A DNA stretch of 64,000 nt from Paenibacillus sp. FSL R5-0341 (GTDB taxonomy: Bacteria; Bacillota; Bacilli; Paenibacillales; Paenibacillaceae), in contig NZ_CP150241.1 in the NCBI RefSeq assembly GCF_037975235.1, forward strand, positions 868,001 through 932,000, written 5' to 3'. The notes beneath the pieces are model-generated. The model did no database searches. It saw only the letters and a program-made list of their open reading frames with translations, and was not told where the DNA came from. The position numbers and the translations under genes were made by a program. This document shows positions 25,502 to 33,858 of the stretch, piece after piece (positions within the stretch are counted from its first letter, which is position 1; every line of letters begins with the position of its first letter).

Positions 25502-27742
25502 TTACTCCGTATAATCACTTATCGCTGTACGCCCCGCCTCTACACTGATCCAGTAGGAATAATCTTCGCGTACGTCCACATAGAGATTAAGTTCCTTCGC
25601 GTCAAGGTTACTTACCGTCAGTTTAAAATTGCCATAGGCATCTGTTGTAACCTGCTGCGTCTGGATGTGCTCTACAGCAGGCGAAGGACCATGGATTTTG
25701 ATCTGCATCGTCTGGTTGGCATACGCCGGGAACGTTCCTTGAAGGATCAGCGTGTGATCGTCAGAATATACTGCTTTCATGGTCTGATCCGGTAGTCCAC
25801 CGTTCTTTTCATTCTCGGTAGCTTCAGTGGCATTCTTCGGTCTGCTCCATAGTTCGAAGCCTTTTTCCTTCAGGTTCTGGAGAAAAACAACGGCCTCTGC
25901 CCGGGTCAAGGATTCTTGTCCCGCATAACCTTGCACCGTAGCTGCCGTTTTGCCGGAAGAGTATCCCATGTTCAGCAGATACCTGATGGCATCTTCATCC
26001 TTGATATAATTTTTACCGCCAAGACCAGCTACAATCACAGCTACTTCTGTCCGGTTCAAGGCATGATTGCGAAGCTTTGGATTCTGCTTGCTGGCATCCA
26101 GATTCAGATTCAACGCGGATGCATAGGTATAGTAACGATCACTCCAGATGTTTCCTTTGGCAGCTTGCCCCTCCACAGCATCGATGCTCTGAATGACATG
26201 GGAATTCGCATACAGCTTGAACAACATGGAGAGAAATTCGGCCTCACTTACCTGATTGTTGGGTTTGAACGTTCCATCCTCGTATCCACTGACCATCTCC
26301 TGTTGAACGGCCCATTGAATGGCATCTTTCGCCCAATGTGTGCGGATATCACTTAATTGGGGGATTCCCGTTACCGTAACAGAGACAACCGCTTCTTTTC
26401 CTTCAAAACGAATCCTTATTTCGGCTTTACCAGCCTGAAGACCGAGTATTTTGCCATCCTTGATGGCAATGCGATCCGACGTCGTCGTGAAGGAAACATT
26501 AGAATGTGGAACATAGGATGTTCCGTTATTATTCACGGCAGTGATCGAAGGCAGATCAATCTGTTCTCCTGTTCGAACGTTCAGGTTTTGTTGTCCTGGT
26601 GTTATACGGGTAAGAGTGGCGTCTTGAACACCGTCAACATGGAAGAAACGCGTGGAGTATGTGATTTCCGCTGCTGTACCGTTCTTCTTTTGCAGACCTG
26701 TAATTCGAATGTTGAACGTATCGCCGTTCTTTAACATTTGCACATCATCGGGACGGAAGATAATAGCGTAGCCATATCCATATCCACCTGTCTCTACATT
26801 GAAATAGGCTTGATTAAACCATTGTTTATCCGCAGGGTCCACGTTGTAATAACCTGTTGGAAAGCCACTGTTCTGATTGTGGGCATTAAAAGTCCACGTA
26901 CGTTGATCGGAAGTTCGAGTCATCTCGACCTGTACGTCAGACAATGAGGGTTCCGCGAATACATTAGTATTCAATTGAACAGACCATGCCTGTGTACTGC
27001 CAAAGGCTTCGATTGGAAAGGCGCCCTGATTTGGGAACAGACTGTAGTTAAAAGGGGCTGACCCAGTTCTGCTCTTGTCGAATACCTGCATGGCACTATA
27101 GTACTGATCATATGTCTTGCCTGCTTCACTACGAGTGGCGAGTCCAAATCCGATTCGTTGCAATTGTGGACTCAAAATCCAGCGTCGGTGACCCAATCGA
27201 TCAATATTGGAGGCATCCGAATCATTCATGTAGGCCTGGATGCTTTTTGTCAGGACGTTATTCTTGGCACTGCTGGTAAGGTACAGATTGGAGCTGCTGG
27301 CAGACTTTGAACCTATGTCAAAGAAATCCTTTGGCATATCTCCCGGCTGCTCTGGATAATGGGACAGGTATCCACCCGTGGAGACCACAACAGCCCCATG
27401 CTGGGCTTGACGATTTAATGTCGAATCAAGGACAAGATCTCCCTGAAGACCCGTGATAAAACGATAAAAGTTGGCTGCGTTCAGCCCATGCTCCAGATAG
27501 GCGTCACTTACCACACCAGCAGAGTAGGGAGCACTTGTCGAAGGTGTCTCTTTATACAAGGGAGATGCATCATTGCCATTCATCCACTGATTCCACTTCT
27601 GAACAATTTCTTGCTGACTTCGCTCTGGGAGCAAACTGTCGATCTGTTCTGCATGCGCCGCTTGAGCACCCCATAACAGAAACAGCAGGCCTGCCAAGGG
27701 CAGAGTGAACAGCGAATGCATTTTATTTTTTCGGTAAACCAT
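25502..27742 (-). CDS. cell-surface CAP-domain protein with Big2 and SLH domains
   Basis: 746 residues. The signal peptide ends AHA (about residue 31). A CAP domain (about 65-215; QAQHGAVVVSTGG, GHRRWILSP) is followed by a beta domain (about 240-370), a Big2-like Ig domain (about 375-455; GQQNLNVRTGEQIDLPSI) and an SLH region (about 460-640; HWAKDAIQWAVQQEMVSGY and TRAEAVVFLQNLKEKG) that would bind secondary cell-wall polymer. A final beta domain (about 660-746; IHGPSPAVEHIQTQ) closes the protein. All CAP and beta domains are paralogous to the protein at 20198. I choose ATG at 27742 because GAGAGGGG lies upstream. It is a monocistronic gene. Confidence 0.85.
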   Translation of the reverse strand: MVYRKNKMHSLFTLPLAGLLFLLWGAQAAHAEQIDSLLPERSQQEIVQKWNQWMNGNDASPLYKETPSTSAPYSAGVVSDAYLEHGLNAANFYRFITGLQGDLVLDSTLNRQAQHGAVVVSTGGYLSHYPEQPGDMPKDFFDIGSKSASSSNLYLTSSAKNNVLTKSIQAYMNDSDASNIDRLGHRRWILSPQLQRIGFGLATRSEAGKTYDQYYSAMQVFDKSRTGSAPFNYSLFPNQGAFPIEAFGSTQAWSVQLNTNVFAEPSLSDVQVEMTRTSDQRTWTFNAHNQNSGFPTGYYNVDPADKQWFNQAYFNVETGGYGYGYAIIFRPDDVQMLKNGDTFNIRITGLQKKNGTAAEITYSTRFFHVDGVQDATLTRITPGQQNLNVRTGEQIDLPSITAVNNNGTSYVPHSNVSFTTTSDRIAIKDGKILGLQAGKAEIRIRFEGKEAVVSVTVTGIPQLSDIRTHWAKDAIQWAVQQEMVSGYEDGTFKPNNQVSEAEFLSMLFKLYANSHVIQSIDAVEGQAAKGNIWSDRYYTYASALNLNLDASKQNPKLRNHALNRTEVAVIVAGLGGKNYIKDEDAIRYLLNMGYSSGKTAATVQGYAGQESLTRAEAVVFLQNLKEKGFELWSRPKNATEATENEKNGGLPDQTMKAVYSDDHTLILQGTFPAYANQTMQIKIHGPSPAVEHIQTQQVTTDAYGNFKLTVSNLDAKELNLYVDVREDYSYWISVEAGRTAISDYTE

Positions 27743-27909
27743 GTTTCCAACCCCTCTCAATTCTGAACGTACGAAGAACGTATGCCTTTACAACATCATG
27801 GTATATTCATCGACATTACAGCTGATTTTGCTTAGAGGCAGGTATGGGAGCATAAGGTCGATCGTGTGAAGGAGTGAGAGGGAAATGAGTAGAATTGGAG
27901 TTTTAATTG

Positions 27910-27955
27910 TGAAAAAAAAGAACACAGGCTGCCCCCGCCGATTCGGGACAGCTTG
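27910..27955 (-). terminator. terminator of the gene at 27984
   Basis: On the minus strand AAGCTGTCCC pairs imperfectly with GGGGGCAGCCT, followed by TTCTTTTTTTT. Confidence 0.55.
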
Positions 27956-27983
27956 TACTCCTCATACATATGTATCTACTTTT

Positions 27984-28586
27984 TTAATCGAGACTCAGGT
28001 CGAAATCAGGCTCACACATATAATCTAATGGGTACAGATCATCTCGGGCCGAGATGAGTGCACGGAAATGAAGATAAAGATTATTGGGCTGTACCACAAT
28101 GCCACCAACACGATGAGGCATAAGTTCAGCCACGACGAAGACATCTTCGGCATTGTTACATCTAAAAAGAACATTCTTCGTATTAATGACTTCCTCCAGG
28201 TAACTGTATGTCATCACGTGAAATATTTGTCCACGCCAGTTTGTCTTAATCACTTTATAGGACTGTGTGCGAACCAGATCTAGATAACGTTCCAGCTGGA
28301 ACGTATGCTCAAATTGCGTAATGTAGCCTTTTTTGTCCACATCAATTGTAAACTCCACATCATAGCTCACATGCATTTCATCTTTATAAGTTCCGTTCAT
28401 GATCTTCATGGGGTCAAAGTGTGATCCGAATTCCAAATCTTCCACATATGGGATTGTAACGAGTTCAGGATTAACATGATCTGTAATCTGGCTGTTACTG
28501 GAAGGTGCGTTGTAATACTTCGATGGCTGAAGATCAATCGATCCAATCATGCTTCCTGGGAAACCGGGGCTGCAAGTTATTCGCAT
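27984..28586 (-). CDS. protein of unknown function
   Basis: 200 residues without signal peptide or membrane span; I do not recognise the family. It is beta-rich and acidic, ending in PLDYMCEPDFDLSLD. Features include EFTIDVDKKGYITQFEHTF and a pattern of alternating hydrophobics consistent with a beta-sandwich. ATG at 28584-28586 is preferred because AAAGGAG ends 6 nt before it; the ATG at 28592 abuts that site. It is divergent from the small relic/GyrI-like group at 28619 and may belong to the same accessory patch. Confidence 0.55.
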   Translation of the reverse strand: MRITCSPGFPGSMIGSIDLQPSKYYNAPSSNSQITDHVNPELVTIPYVEDLEFGSHFDPMKIMNGTYKDEMHVSYDVEFTIDVDKKGYITQFEHTFQLERYLDLVRTQSYKVIKTNWRGQIFHVMTYSYLEEVINTKNVLFRCNNAEDVFVVAELMPHRVGGIVVQPNNLYLHFRALISARDDLYPLDYMCEPDFDLSLD

Positions 28587-28618
28587 AGTCATCTCCTTTA
28601 AATTTAATCAGTAATTTG

Positions 28619-28826
28619 ACGAACGACTAAGAAGAAAGTTGCACCAGAATTAGGAAATGGAGGACAGGATGAACATGAATACGGGCACTATTTCCAATCT
28701 ACCTACTCTTTTGATACAGTAACTGTAGGACATATCGGAGATACATATCAATTATCAGACAATGTTTTCATGAATGGATCATGGAGAATCATGCCCCATA
28801 TCGCTCTCGGAGAGGAGTCCATCTAA
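28619..28826 (+). pseudogene. relic C-terminal fragment with an HExxH motif
   Basis: A frame open from a stop at 28616-28618 to TAA at 28824-28826, with no usable start codon before the last third. It encodes a coherent stretch: VAPELGNGGQDEHEYGHYF, then QSTYSFDTVTVGHIGDTYQ, then LSDNVFMNGSWRIMPHIAL. HEYGH is an HExxH zinc-peptidase signature, and HEYGHxxQS is a form I associate with the C-terminal ends of bacterial repeat or toxin-like proteins. The TAA overlaps the ATG of the next gene (TAATG), as in a coupled operon. This suggests that a longer gene once ended here and its 5' part was lost. Confidence 0.45.
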
Positions 28827-29302
28827 TGAATGTGAATGATAAAGTGGTCGAACAGCAGTCCCTTAGCTTTGTGGGCATTAAACGAACGTTCTCTTGTGTG
28901 GATGGCGAGAATTTAAGAGAAATTCCAAAGATGTGGCAAGATGCATTGGCAGATGGAATTGAGGAACGTTTAAACGGGTTCAATAACGGAGCCATTCCTG
29001 GTCTGGTGGGAATCTGTGTAGATCAGCGAGAGCTGCAGGACAATCAAATGGAGTACTGGATTGCTACCTCTCACTCAGGTGAAGTGCCTGAAGGTTTGGT
29101 GTCAATCGAACTTCCCGCGTCCCATTGGGTTGTATTTGAGGCCGATGAATTAGAGCCGGAGGCGATACAACGGTTGTGGCACCATATTATGACAGAATGG
29201 TTTCCTTCCACTTCATGTCAGCATGCAGGCATTCCGGAACTTGAAGTATATAAAGGTCACGGCACGCCTCCCCAAATCTGGATACCCGTCAAATTGAAAT
29301 AG
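28826..29302 (+). CDS. GyrI-like / effector-binding domain protein
   Basis: A 158-residue protein resembling the GyrI-like small-molecule-binding (SOUL/AraC effector-binding) fold. The opening strand is QQSLSFVGIKRTFS, followed by MWQDALADGIEERL, the segment MEYWIATSH and the tail ELPASHWVVFEADELEPEAIQRLW. There is no DNA-binding domain. Stand-alone members bind drugs or protect gyrase; the role here is unknown. The start at 28826 follows AGAGGAG by 8 nt and overlaps the stop of the preceding relic frame. A foldback element begins right after its stop codon. Confidence 0.7.
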   Translation: MNVNDKVVEQQSLSFVGIKRTFSCVDGENLREIPKMWQDALADGIEERLNGFNNGAIPGLVGICVDQRELQDNQMEYWIATSHSGEVPEGLVSIELPASHWVVFEADELEPEAIQRLWHHIMTEWFPSTSCQHAGIPELEVYKGHGTPPQIWIPVKLK

Positions 29303-29534
29303 GAGGTTCTTCAAAAAGTCCGCTTTTGATTACTAAGGATGCCTGGGGGCATCGAATATGGAATTCAGCCGAAATAAGTGGAGGCTTACGGAGGTTGTTT
29401 CATGCAGAAACATTGCGGTTGCTCACGTAGTTCTCCCTACGCTCCGCTACTCCATTTCTAGCTTCATCCCATCTTCTCGGTACTGAAAACCAATCTTTTT
29501 GAACAGGTATTATGAGCAAAATTGAAATAGGAGG
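29291..29534. repeat. foldback element flanked by 16-bp direct repeats
   Basis: The 16-mer AAATTGAAATAGGAGG occurs at 29291-29306 (last codons, stop and following bases of the GyrI-like gene) and again at 29519-29534 (ribosome binding site of the next gene). Between them lie 212 bp whose ends are the 9-bp inverted repeats TTCAAAAAG (29310-29318) and CTTTTTGAA (29495-29503). Inner GTGGAG/CTCCAT and CGGAG/CTCCG pairs add to the foldback. No ORF is present. The layout is that of a MITE-like insertion with target duplication, though 16 bp is long for that. Confidence 0.65.
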
Positions 29535-29540
29535 GCTACG

Positions 29541-29990
29541 ATGTTATCCAATAAAGTGATTGATCATTGCCAGGAGCAAGGCTGGTGGCATGAAGATGTT
29601 CCAGCAGCATACGAAGAAGGATTACGGAAGCTAGAGATCGATCTACAGTCAGATTTTGCACAATTTTATTTACATGCAGAGGATGGACCGACTTTCTACA
29701 GCAGGCATCAGGAGTTGTATCAGATCTGCTGGTTTATGGAGAACACCGTATATATGGAAGACATGAATGTAGCACAGCTTACACTGGGGCTTCCCGAGGC
29801 GTATATTCCAATGGATAGTTTTGAAGGTGAAGGTGGATTTTTCTACAACCGTCAGACGGGAGAAGTGGTGCTGGTGGAACTGGGGGAGTCCATCGAACGG
29901 TTTCTCAATGGCGAGAGTGAGCCTCAGTGGGCTGATTTCAATGCTTTTCTGGAGTGGTATTTCGTCCTGGAAGAAGAGACGGTGCAATGA
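29541..29990 (+). CDS. SUKH/SMI1-KNR4-like protein, possible immunity protein
   Basis: A 149-residue acidic cytoplasmic protein. The C-terminal stretch LGLPEAYIPMDSFEGEGGFFY then NRQTGEVVLVELGESIERF, ending with FNAFLEWYF, resembles the SUKH (SMI1/KNR4-like) fold. Many SUKH proteins are immunity proteins of polymorphic toxin systems. The call rests on motif resemblance only. It is acidic, as expected for an immunity protein, and lies next to an HExxH relic. Its ribosome binding site AGGAGG sits inside the right direct repeat of the foldback element. ATGA overlap couples it to the following TPR gene. Confidence 0.5.
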   Translation: MLSNKVIDHCQEQGWWHEDVPAAYEEGLRKLEIDLQSDFAQFYLHAEDGPTFYSRHQELYQICWFMENTVYMEDMNVAQLTLGLPEAYIPMDSFEGEGGFFYNRQTGEVVLVELGESIERFLNGESEPQWADFNAFLEWYFVLEEETVQ

Positions 29991-30427
29991 AAGATCTAAC
30001 ACCGGAACATGCCGAACTGGAGCGACAAATTATTGGAACGGTAGAAGCTGGTAATGTGCTGGATGAGACGCAACAACATGAACAAGCACTTACCTATTAT
30101 GATCAGGCATGGGGCATGTTGCCCGAGCCGAAGATGGAATGGGAGATTGCAAGCTGGATCGCATCCTGCCACGCGAATGCACATATGGATCTGAAGCAAT
30201 ATGAACTGGCGAAGCCGTGGGCTGAGATATCGCTGCAAACACGGAGTACGGATAGAAATACGAGTCCGTTGATCGATCTCGGCATGATCTGCTTGAGACT
30301 TGAACAGCATGACGAGGCGTATTCGTATCTGCATCAGGCGTATGAGTTCGGCAAAGAGCGCGCATTTCAGGGAAGCCCAAGGGACGTGTTGATGTATTAC
30401 AAAGAGGAGCGTGCTAAGCGTAAATAG
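29987..30427 (+). CDS. TPR-like helical protein
   Basis: A 146-residue all-helical protein with about three tetratricopeptide-like repeats (EQALTYYDQAWGMLPEP, YELAKPWAEISLQTR, DEAYSYLHQAYEFGKER). It has no signal or membrane segment. Its ATG overlaps the TGA of the SUKH-like gene (ATGA), so the two are translationally coupled and may form a complex. Small TPR proteins next to SUKH-type genes are common in toxin-immunity neighbourhoods, but no toxin is intact here. An earlier in-frame ATG at 29954 lies inside the previous gene and is unlikely. Confidence 0.6.
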   Translation: MKDLTPEHAELERQIIGTVEAGNVLDETQQHEQALTYYDQAWGMLPEPKMEWEIASWIASCHANAHMDLKQYELAKPWAEISLQTRSTDRNTSPLIDLGMICLRLEQHDEAYSYLHQAYEFGKERAFQGSPRDVLMYYKEERAKRK

Positions 30428-30456
30428 CGTGATACCCCGCCATACCGTCAATAGAG

Positions 30457-30500
30457 AAGGGTACCCCAGTTGGCCAATGATTGACCACAGGAGTACCCTT
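30457..30500. terminator. hairpin between convergent genes
   Basis: AAGGGTAC..CC.GT.GG pairs with CC.AC..GG.GTACCCTT, followed by a short T-run. It is a likely weak bidirectional terminator. Confidence 0.5.
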
Positions 30501-30543
30501 TCGAGTTGAATATTCGTTTATTACCGGGATGGTCTGCTTAAAT

Positions 30544-30948
30544 CTAATCCGAAATGTTACGCGTATAATATTCAATAATATCCTTACGACGGATAATACC
30601 GAGGAAGACACGATCGACATCTACCACGGGCACAAAATTTTGGTCTGCCGCGAGTGTCAGCATATCCTCCATTTCAGCCTCAATGTATACACATTCATTA
30701 TATACCCGATTGTTAATCTCATGGACCTGAACCTGATCCATCGTATCAAAAGTCAATCCGGGTGTATTTCGCATTTTCCATAACAAATCGCCTTCGGACA
30801 GGGTAGCAACATATTTTCCATCCTGGTCAATCACGGGAATGGCGGTGTAGTGCTGCGATTCCAGTTGCTCAATAGCATCTTTCATGGAAGCGGTAGACTT
30901 GATATAGGCCACTTCGGCTTTGGGGAGTAAAAAATAGCTGATTTCCAT
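30544..30948 (-). CDS. CBS-domain pair protein
   Basis: A 134-residue cytoplasmic protein with two CBS motifs. CBS1 is about residues 10-60 (AIEQLESQHYTAIPVIDQDGKYVATLSEGDLLW) and CBS2 is about 80-130 (NFVPVVDVDRVFLGIIRRKDIIEYY). Such small proteins bind adenine nucleotides or c-di-AMP; B. subtilis CbpB (YkuL) is a similar c-di-AMP-binding example. Binding here is inferred. The second of two adjacent ATGs (30946-30948) is taken because AGGAG is 7 nt from it. It is monocistronic. Confidence 0.8.
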   Translation of the reverse strand: MEISYFLLPKAEVAYIKSTASMKDAIEQLESQHYTAIPVIDQDGKYVATLSEGDLLWKMRNTPGLTFDTMDQVQVHEINNRVYNECVYIEAEMEDMLTLAADQNFVPVVDVDRVFLGIIRRKDIIEYYTRNISD

Positions 30949-31074
30949 CATCGGGCTCCTTTTCAGCCTTTTGCATAGCAAAAAAGCTTTAGTATGTAAT
31001 CTCACTCTTCTTATTTAAACATATTATGTGAGCTTTCGGCTATTTTTAATGATAAATTCGTCAGATTTGTTTCA

Positions 31075-31103
31075 TTGTTTAAATGGCTCTGGAAATCTAT
31101 AGT
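31075..31103 (+). promoter_or_regulatory. promoter of the PBP gene
   Basis: TTGTTT (31075-31080), 17-bp spacer, TATAGT (31098-31103), 22 nt before the start codon at 31126. Confidence 0.55.
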
Positions 31104-31125
31104 GTATATTAGAGGTGATGTAACC

Positions 31126-33234
31126 ATGAAATCCAAGCGTAAATTAATGTACGGACTGCTGCCCATCTTATTTGCAGGTGGAATCGGAATGTATCTATAC
31201 ATGCAGAATAACAAAGAAGCAGAGGCCAAGCCCCAGACCACCGTGAATCAGTACATAGAGCATCTGCAGAAAAAAGAGTTTGACCAGCTGTATACGTTGA
31301 TGACGCCTGCTTCGCTGCAAGACTCGGGCATGAACAAGGAACAATTTGTTGAGAAATACAATGCGATCTATTCGGGTATGGAAGTATCCACCGTCAAGGC
31401 GGAAGTTAAGCCAGTGGATGTTGCCGAAACGGCGTCTGATGACAGCAAGGCAACTGCAGAGAATACTAACCCGGATACGTATGAAGTGGATTATGATCTG
31501 CAACTGACAACCTTTTTGGGAGAAGTTAGTGAGACGCATACACTGAATCTGGTGCGGCAGGAGCTTGAAGACGGGAGTAAAACCTGGCAAATTAACTGGC
31601 AGCCTTCGCTGATTCTGACTGACATGATTAAGGGCAGTAAGGTACGCGTGAGGACGCTGTTCCCGGATCGTGGAAACATTGTGGATCGCGATGGTTTGCC
31701 GCTGGCTACCAAGGGTACGATGAACGAATGGGGCATTGTACCTGAGAAACTTGGTGATAACCCGGACCAGATGATCGCCCGAATCGCGAGCTATTATCAG
31801 GTTTCGGAAGATGCCATTCACAAGGCGCTTGCGCAGACATGGGTGAAACCGGAATATTTTGTCCCGATTGCTTCCACGGAAGAGTTTGACGTACCTTCGT
31901 CTTTAAGCGGGGTTACGATGCAAAGCAAAGAAATCCGTTATTATCCACTCGGTGAGGCAGCTGCACACCTGATTGGTTACGTGCGGAAAGCCACCAAAGA
32001 AGATCTGGATAAGGATACGGAAGGGTATTATCGCGCAGAGGACTGGATCGGCAAAGCAGGTTTGGAGCAGTCCATGGAGAAACAGCTGCGTGGTGAACGT
32101 GGCGGTCTGATTGAAATCACGGATGAATCCGGCAACTCCCGCTCTGAGCTTATTCGTAAGGATGCTGTAGATGGACAGGATGTGCAACTGACGATTAGCT
32201 CCAAGCAACAAAAGAAACTGTATCAGACATTATCCAGCGGAGGAGATGCCGGAGCGATGGTACTGATGAATCCAACGGACGGCAACCTGCTGGCGTTGGC
32301 CAGTGCGCCTTCCTATAACCCGAACAAGATGGTTACAGGACTTACTCAGGCAGAGTGGGATGCATATTCGGCGAATGAGAAGCTTCCTTTTATCAACAGA
32401 GTCACTACCCGGTATGTACCGGGATCAACCTTCAAAGCGATTACAGCCGCAGCTGGACTGATGGAGAAGGTGACCAGAGCGGACAAAACACATGATATCT
32501 CTGGCTTGCAATGGCGCAAAGACGATAGTTGGGGCGGTTATTATGTCAAGCGTGTGAAGAGTTTATCTCCGGTGAATATGGTCGATGCACTGGTGTACTC
32601 GGACAATATTTACTTTGCCATGGAAGCGATCGAGATGGGCAGCGCCAAGTTTATTGATGGGATCCAGAAGTTTGGTTTTGGTGATAATTTTGGACTGGAT
32701 GAATTGTATTTGAAGCCGAGCCAATACGCCAACGAAGCGAATCTGGATCTGTCGTCTGAGGTGTTGCTCGCGGATACGTCCTATGGGCAAGGGGAGATGT
32801 TGATGTCACCGATTCATCTGGCAACGTCATTTACACCTTTTATTAATGAAGGAAAACTGGTGAAGCCTGTTCTGATTGAGGGAAAAGAAAGCACTGACCC
32901 TGAGGTGATTATTACTCCAGAAGCCGCAAATACGGTTAAGGATGCTTTGGTAGAAGTCGTTTCCCGGCAGGGAGGCACGGCCCACTCCTTGAATTCAATC
33001 GCTGGAGGACTCGCGGGTAAGACGGGAACAGCGGAGCTGAAAGCGAAGAAGGGAGAAAAGGGTCAAGAGAACGGATTTTTCGTGGTATTTGATACCAACT
33101 CTCCGACCTTCCTGTTATCCGCTGTCATTGAAGAAGTGAACGGCCGGGGCGGAAGCCACTATGTCGTGGATAAGTTAAAGCCTTTCTTGGAGAAGTTGGA
33201 AATGCCCGACAAGGTAAACAATGGAGCCGAGTAA
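31126..33234 (+). CDS. MecA-like class B penicillin-binding protein
   Basis: A 702-residue peptidoglycan transpeptidase. It has an N-terminal membrane anchor (about 8-25), an NTF2-like MecA N-terminal domain (about 35-165), a PBP dimerisation domain (about 170-350) and the transpeptidase domain (about 370-695). All three catalytic motifs are visible: STFK with Ser434, SDN (492-494) and KTG (632-634). The NTF2-like domain is found in PBP3/PBP2a-type proteins (B. subtilis PbpC, staphylococcal MecA) and does not by itself mean resistance. The start follows AGAGGTGAT. It is a single gene with its own promoter and terminator. Confidence 0.9.
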   Translation: MKSKRKLMYGLLPILFAGGIGMYLYMQNNKEAEAKPQTTVNQYIEHLQKKEFDQLYTLMTPASLQDSGMNKEQFVEKYNAIYSGMEVSTVKAEVKPVDVAETASDDSKATAENTNPDTYEVDYDLQLTTFLGEVSETHTLNLVRQELEDGSKTWQINWQPSLILTDMIKGSKVRVRTLFPDRGNIVDRDGLPLATKGTMNEWGIVPEKLGDNPDQMIARIASYYQVSEDAIHKALAQTWVKPEYFVPIASTEEFDVPSSLSGVTMQSKEIRYYPLGEAAAHLIGYVRKATKEDLDKDTEGYYRAEDWIGKAGLEQSMEKQLRGERGGLIEITDESGNSRSELIRKDAVDGQDVQLTISSKQQKKLYQTLSSGGDAGAMVLMNPTDGNLLALASAPSYNPNKMVTGLTQAEWDAYSANEKLPFINRVTTRYVPGSTFKAITAAAGLMEKVTRADKTHDISGLQWRKDDSWGGYYVKRVKSLSPVNMVDALVYSDNIYFAMEAIEMGSAKFIDGIQKFGFGDNFGLDELYLKPSQYANEANLDLSSEVLLADTSYGQGEMLMSPIHLATSFTPFINEGKLVKPVLIEGKESTDPEVIITPEAANTVKDALVEVVSRQGGTAHSLNSIAGGLAGKTGTAELKAKKGEKGQENGFFVVFDTNSPTFLLSAVIEEVNGRGGSHYVVDKLKPFLEKLEMPDKVNNGAE

Positions 33235-33276
33235 GGTATGCGAAGAAAATAGAGTGAGGTTATAAATAACAAAAAA

Positions 33277-33300
33277 ACACCGGTTACGGTGTTTTTTTTG
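33277..33300. terminator. bidirectional terminator
   Basis: ACACCG-GTTA-CGGTGT with seven A before and eight T after. Confidence 0.85.
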
Positions 33301-33332
33301 TTTGCGGCTATACCAAGGGTACACCAAATAGA

Positions 33333-33821
33333 TTATATCTTTGTTAGGTATTCGGTTAATTGATCGAATGTTCCGGTAAATCCTGCTTGTACCATCTCTT
33401 GTGAAGCCTCGAAAGTTTGAATTTCTTCCTCCGTCGGAGATACGGGAGCAACAGTCATTATAAGGGTTGTTTCCCCTTGGTCTTCGCTGAACGTCATGGT
33501 ATTCAGGGTTTTCATAGGCCAACTTTCGTCAAAGGGCGCACGTACAGTGTCACCGTTCTCATTAGAAAAGAAACTGGTGTAAACAATTTTTTCTGATGTA
33601 ATAATCTCACTGTATGTGAATTTAACCCACATGGTGTCGCCGTCAGCAGGTTTCTGGCTGTAATGAAAGACACCGCCCGAACGAAAATCTGATTCAGCAA
33701 CATCAAATGTCCAACCTTTTGGGCCCCACCATTTCTGCAGGTGTTCTGATTCGGTAAATGCCGTAAACACAAGTTCACGTGGAGCATCGAAACGATAAGT
33801 GATTTCAACTTGTTTTGACAT
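33333..33821 (-). CDS. SRPBCC/AHSA1-family protein
   Basis: A 162-residue protein with the START-like lipid-pocket fold of AHSA1 proteins: YRFDAPRELVFTAFTESEHL then QKWWGPKGWTFD, GGVFHYSQKPADG, and a C-terminal helix FTGTFDQLTEYLTKI. Members bind hydrophobic ligands or act as stress proteins; none can be assigned. The start follows GGGGGA. The methyltransferase gene lies upstream on the same strand (37 nt gap), so the two may be co-transcribed. Confidence 0.85.
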   Translation of the reverse strand: MSKQVEITYRFDAPRELVFTAFTESEHLQKWWGPKGWTFDVAESDFRSGGVFHYSQKPADGDTMWVKFTYSEIITSEKIVYTSFFSNENGDTVRAPFDESWPMKTLNTMTFSEDQGETTLIMTVAPVSPTEEEIQTFEASQEMVQAGFTGTFDQLTEYLTKI

Positions 33822-33858
33822 TATGTTTCCCCCAATAGTTTTAGGATAAGGTTGGCCA

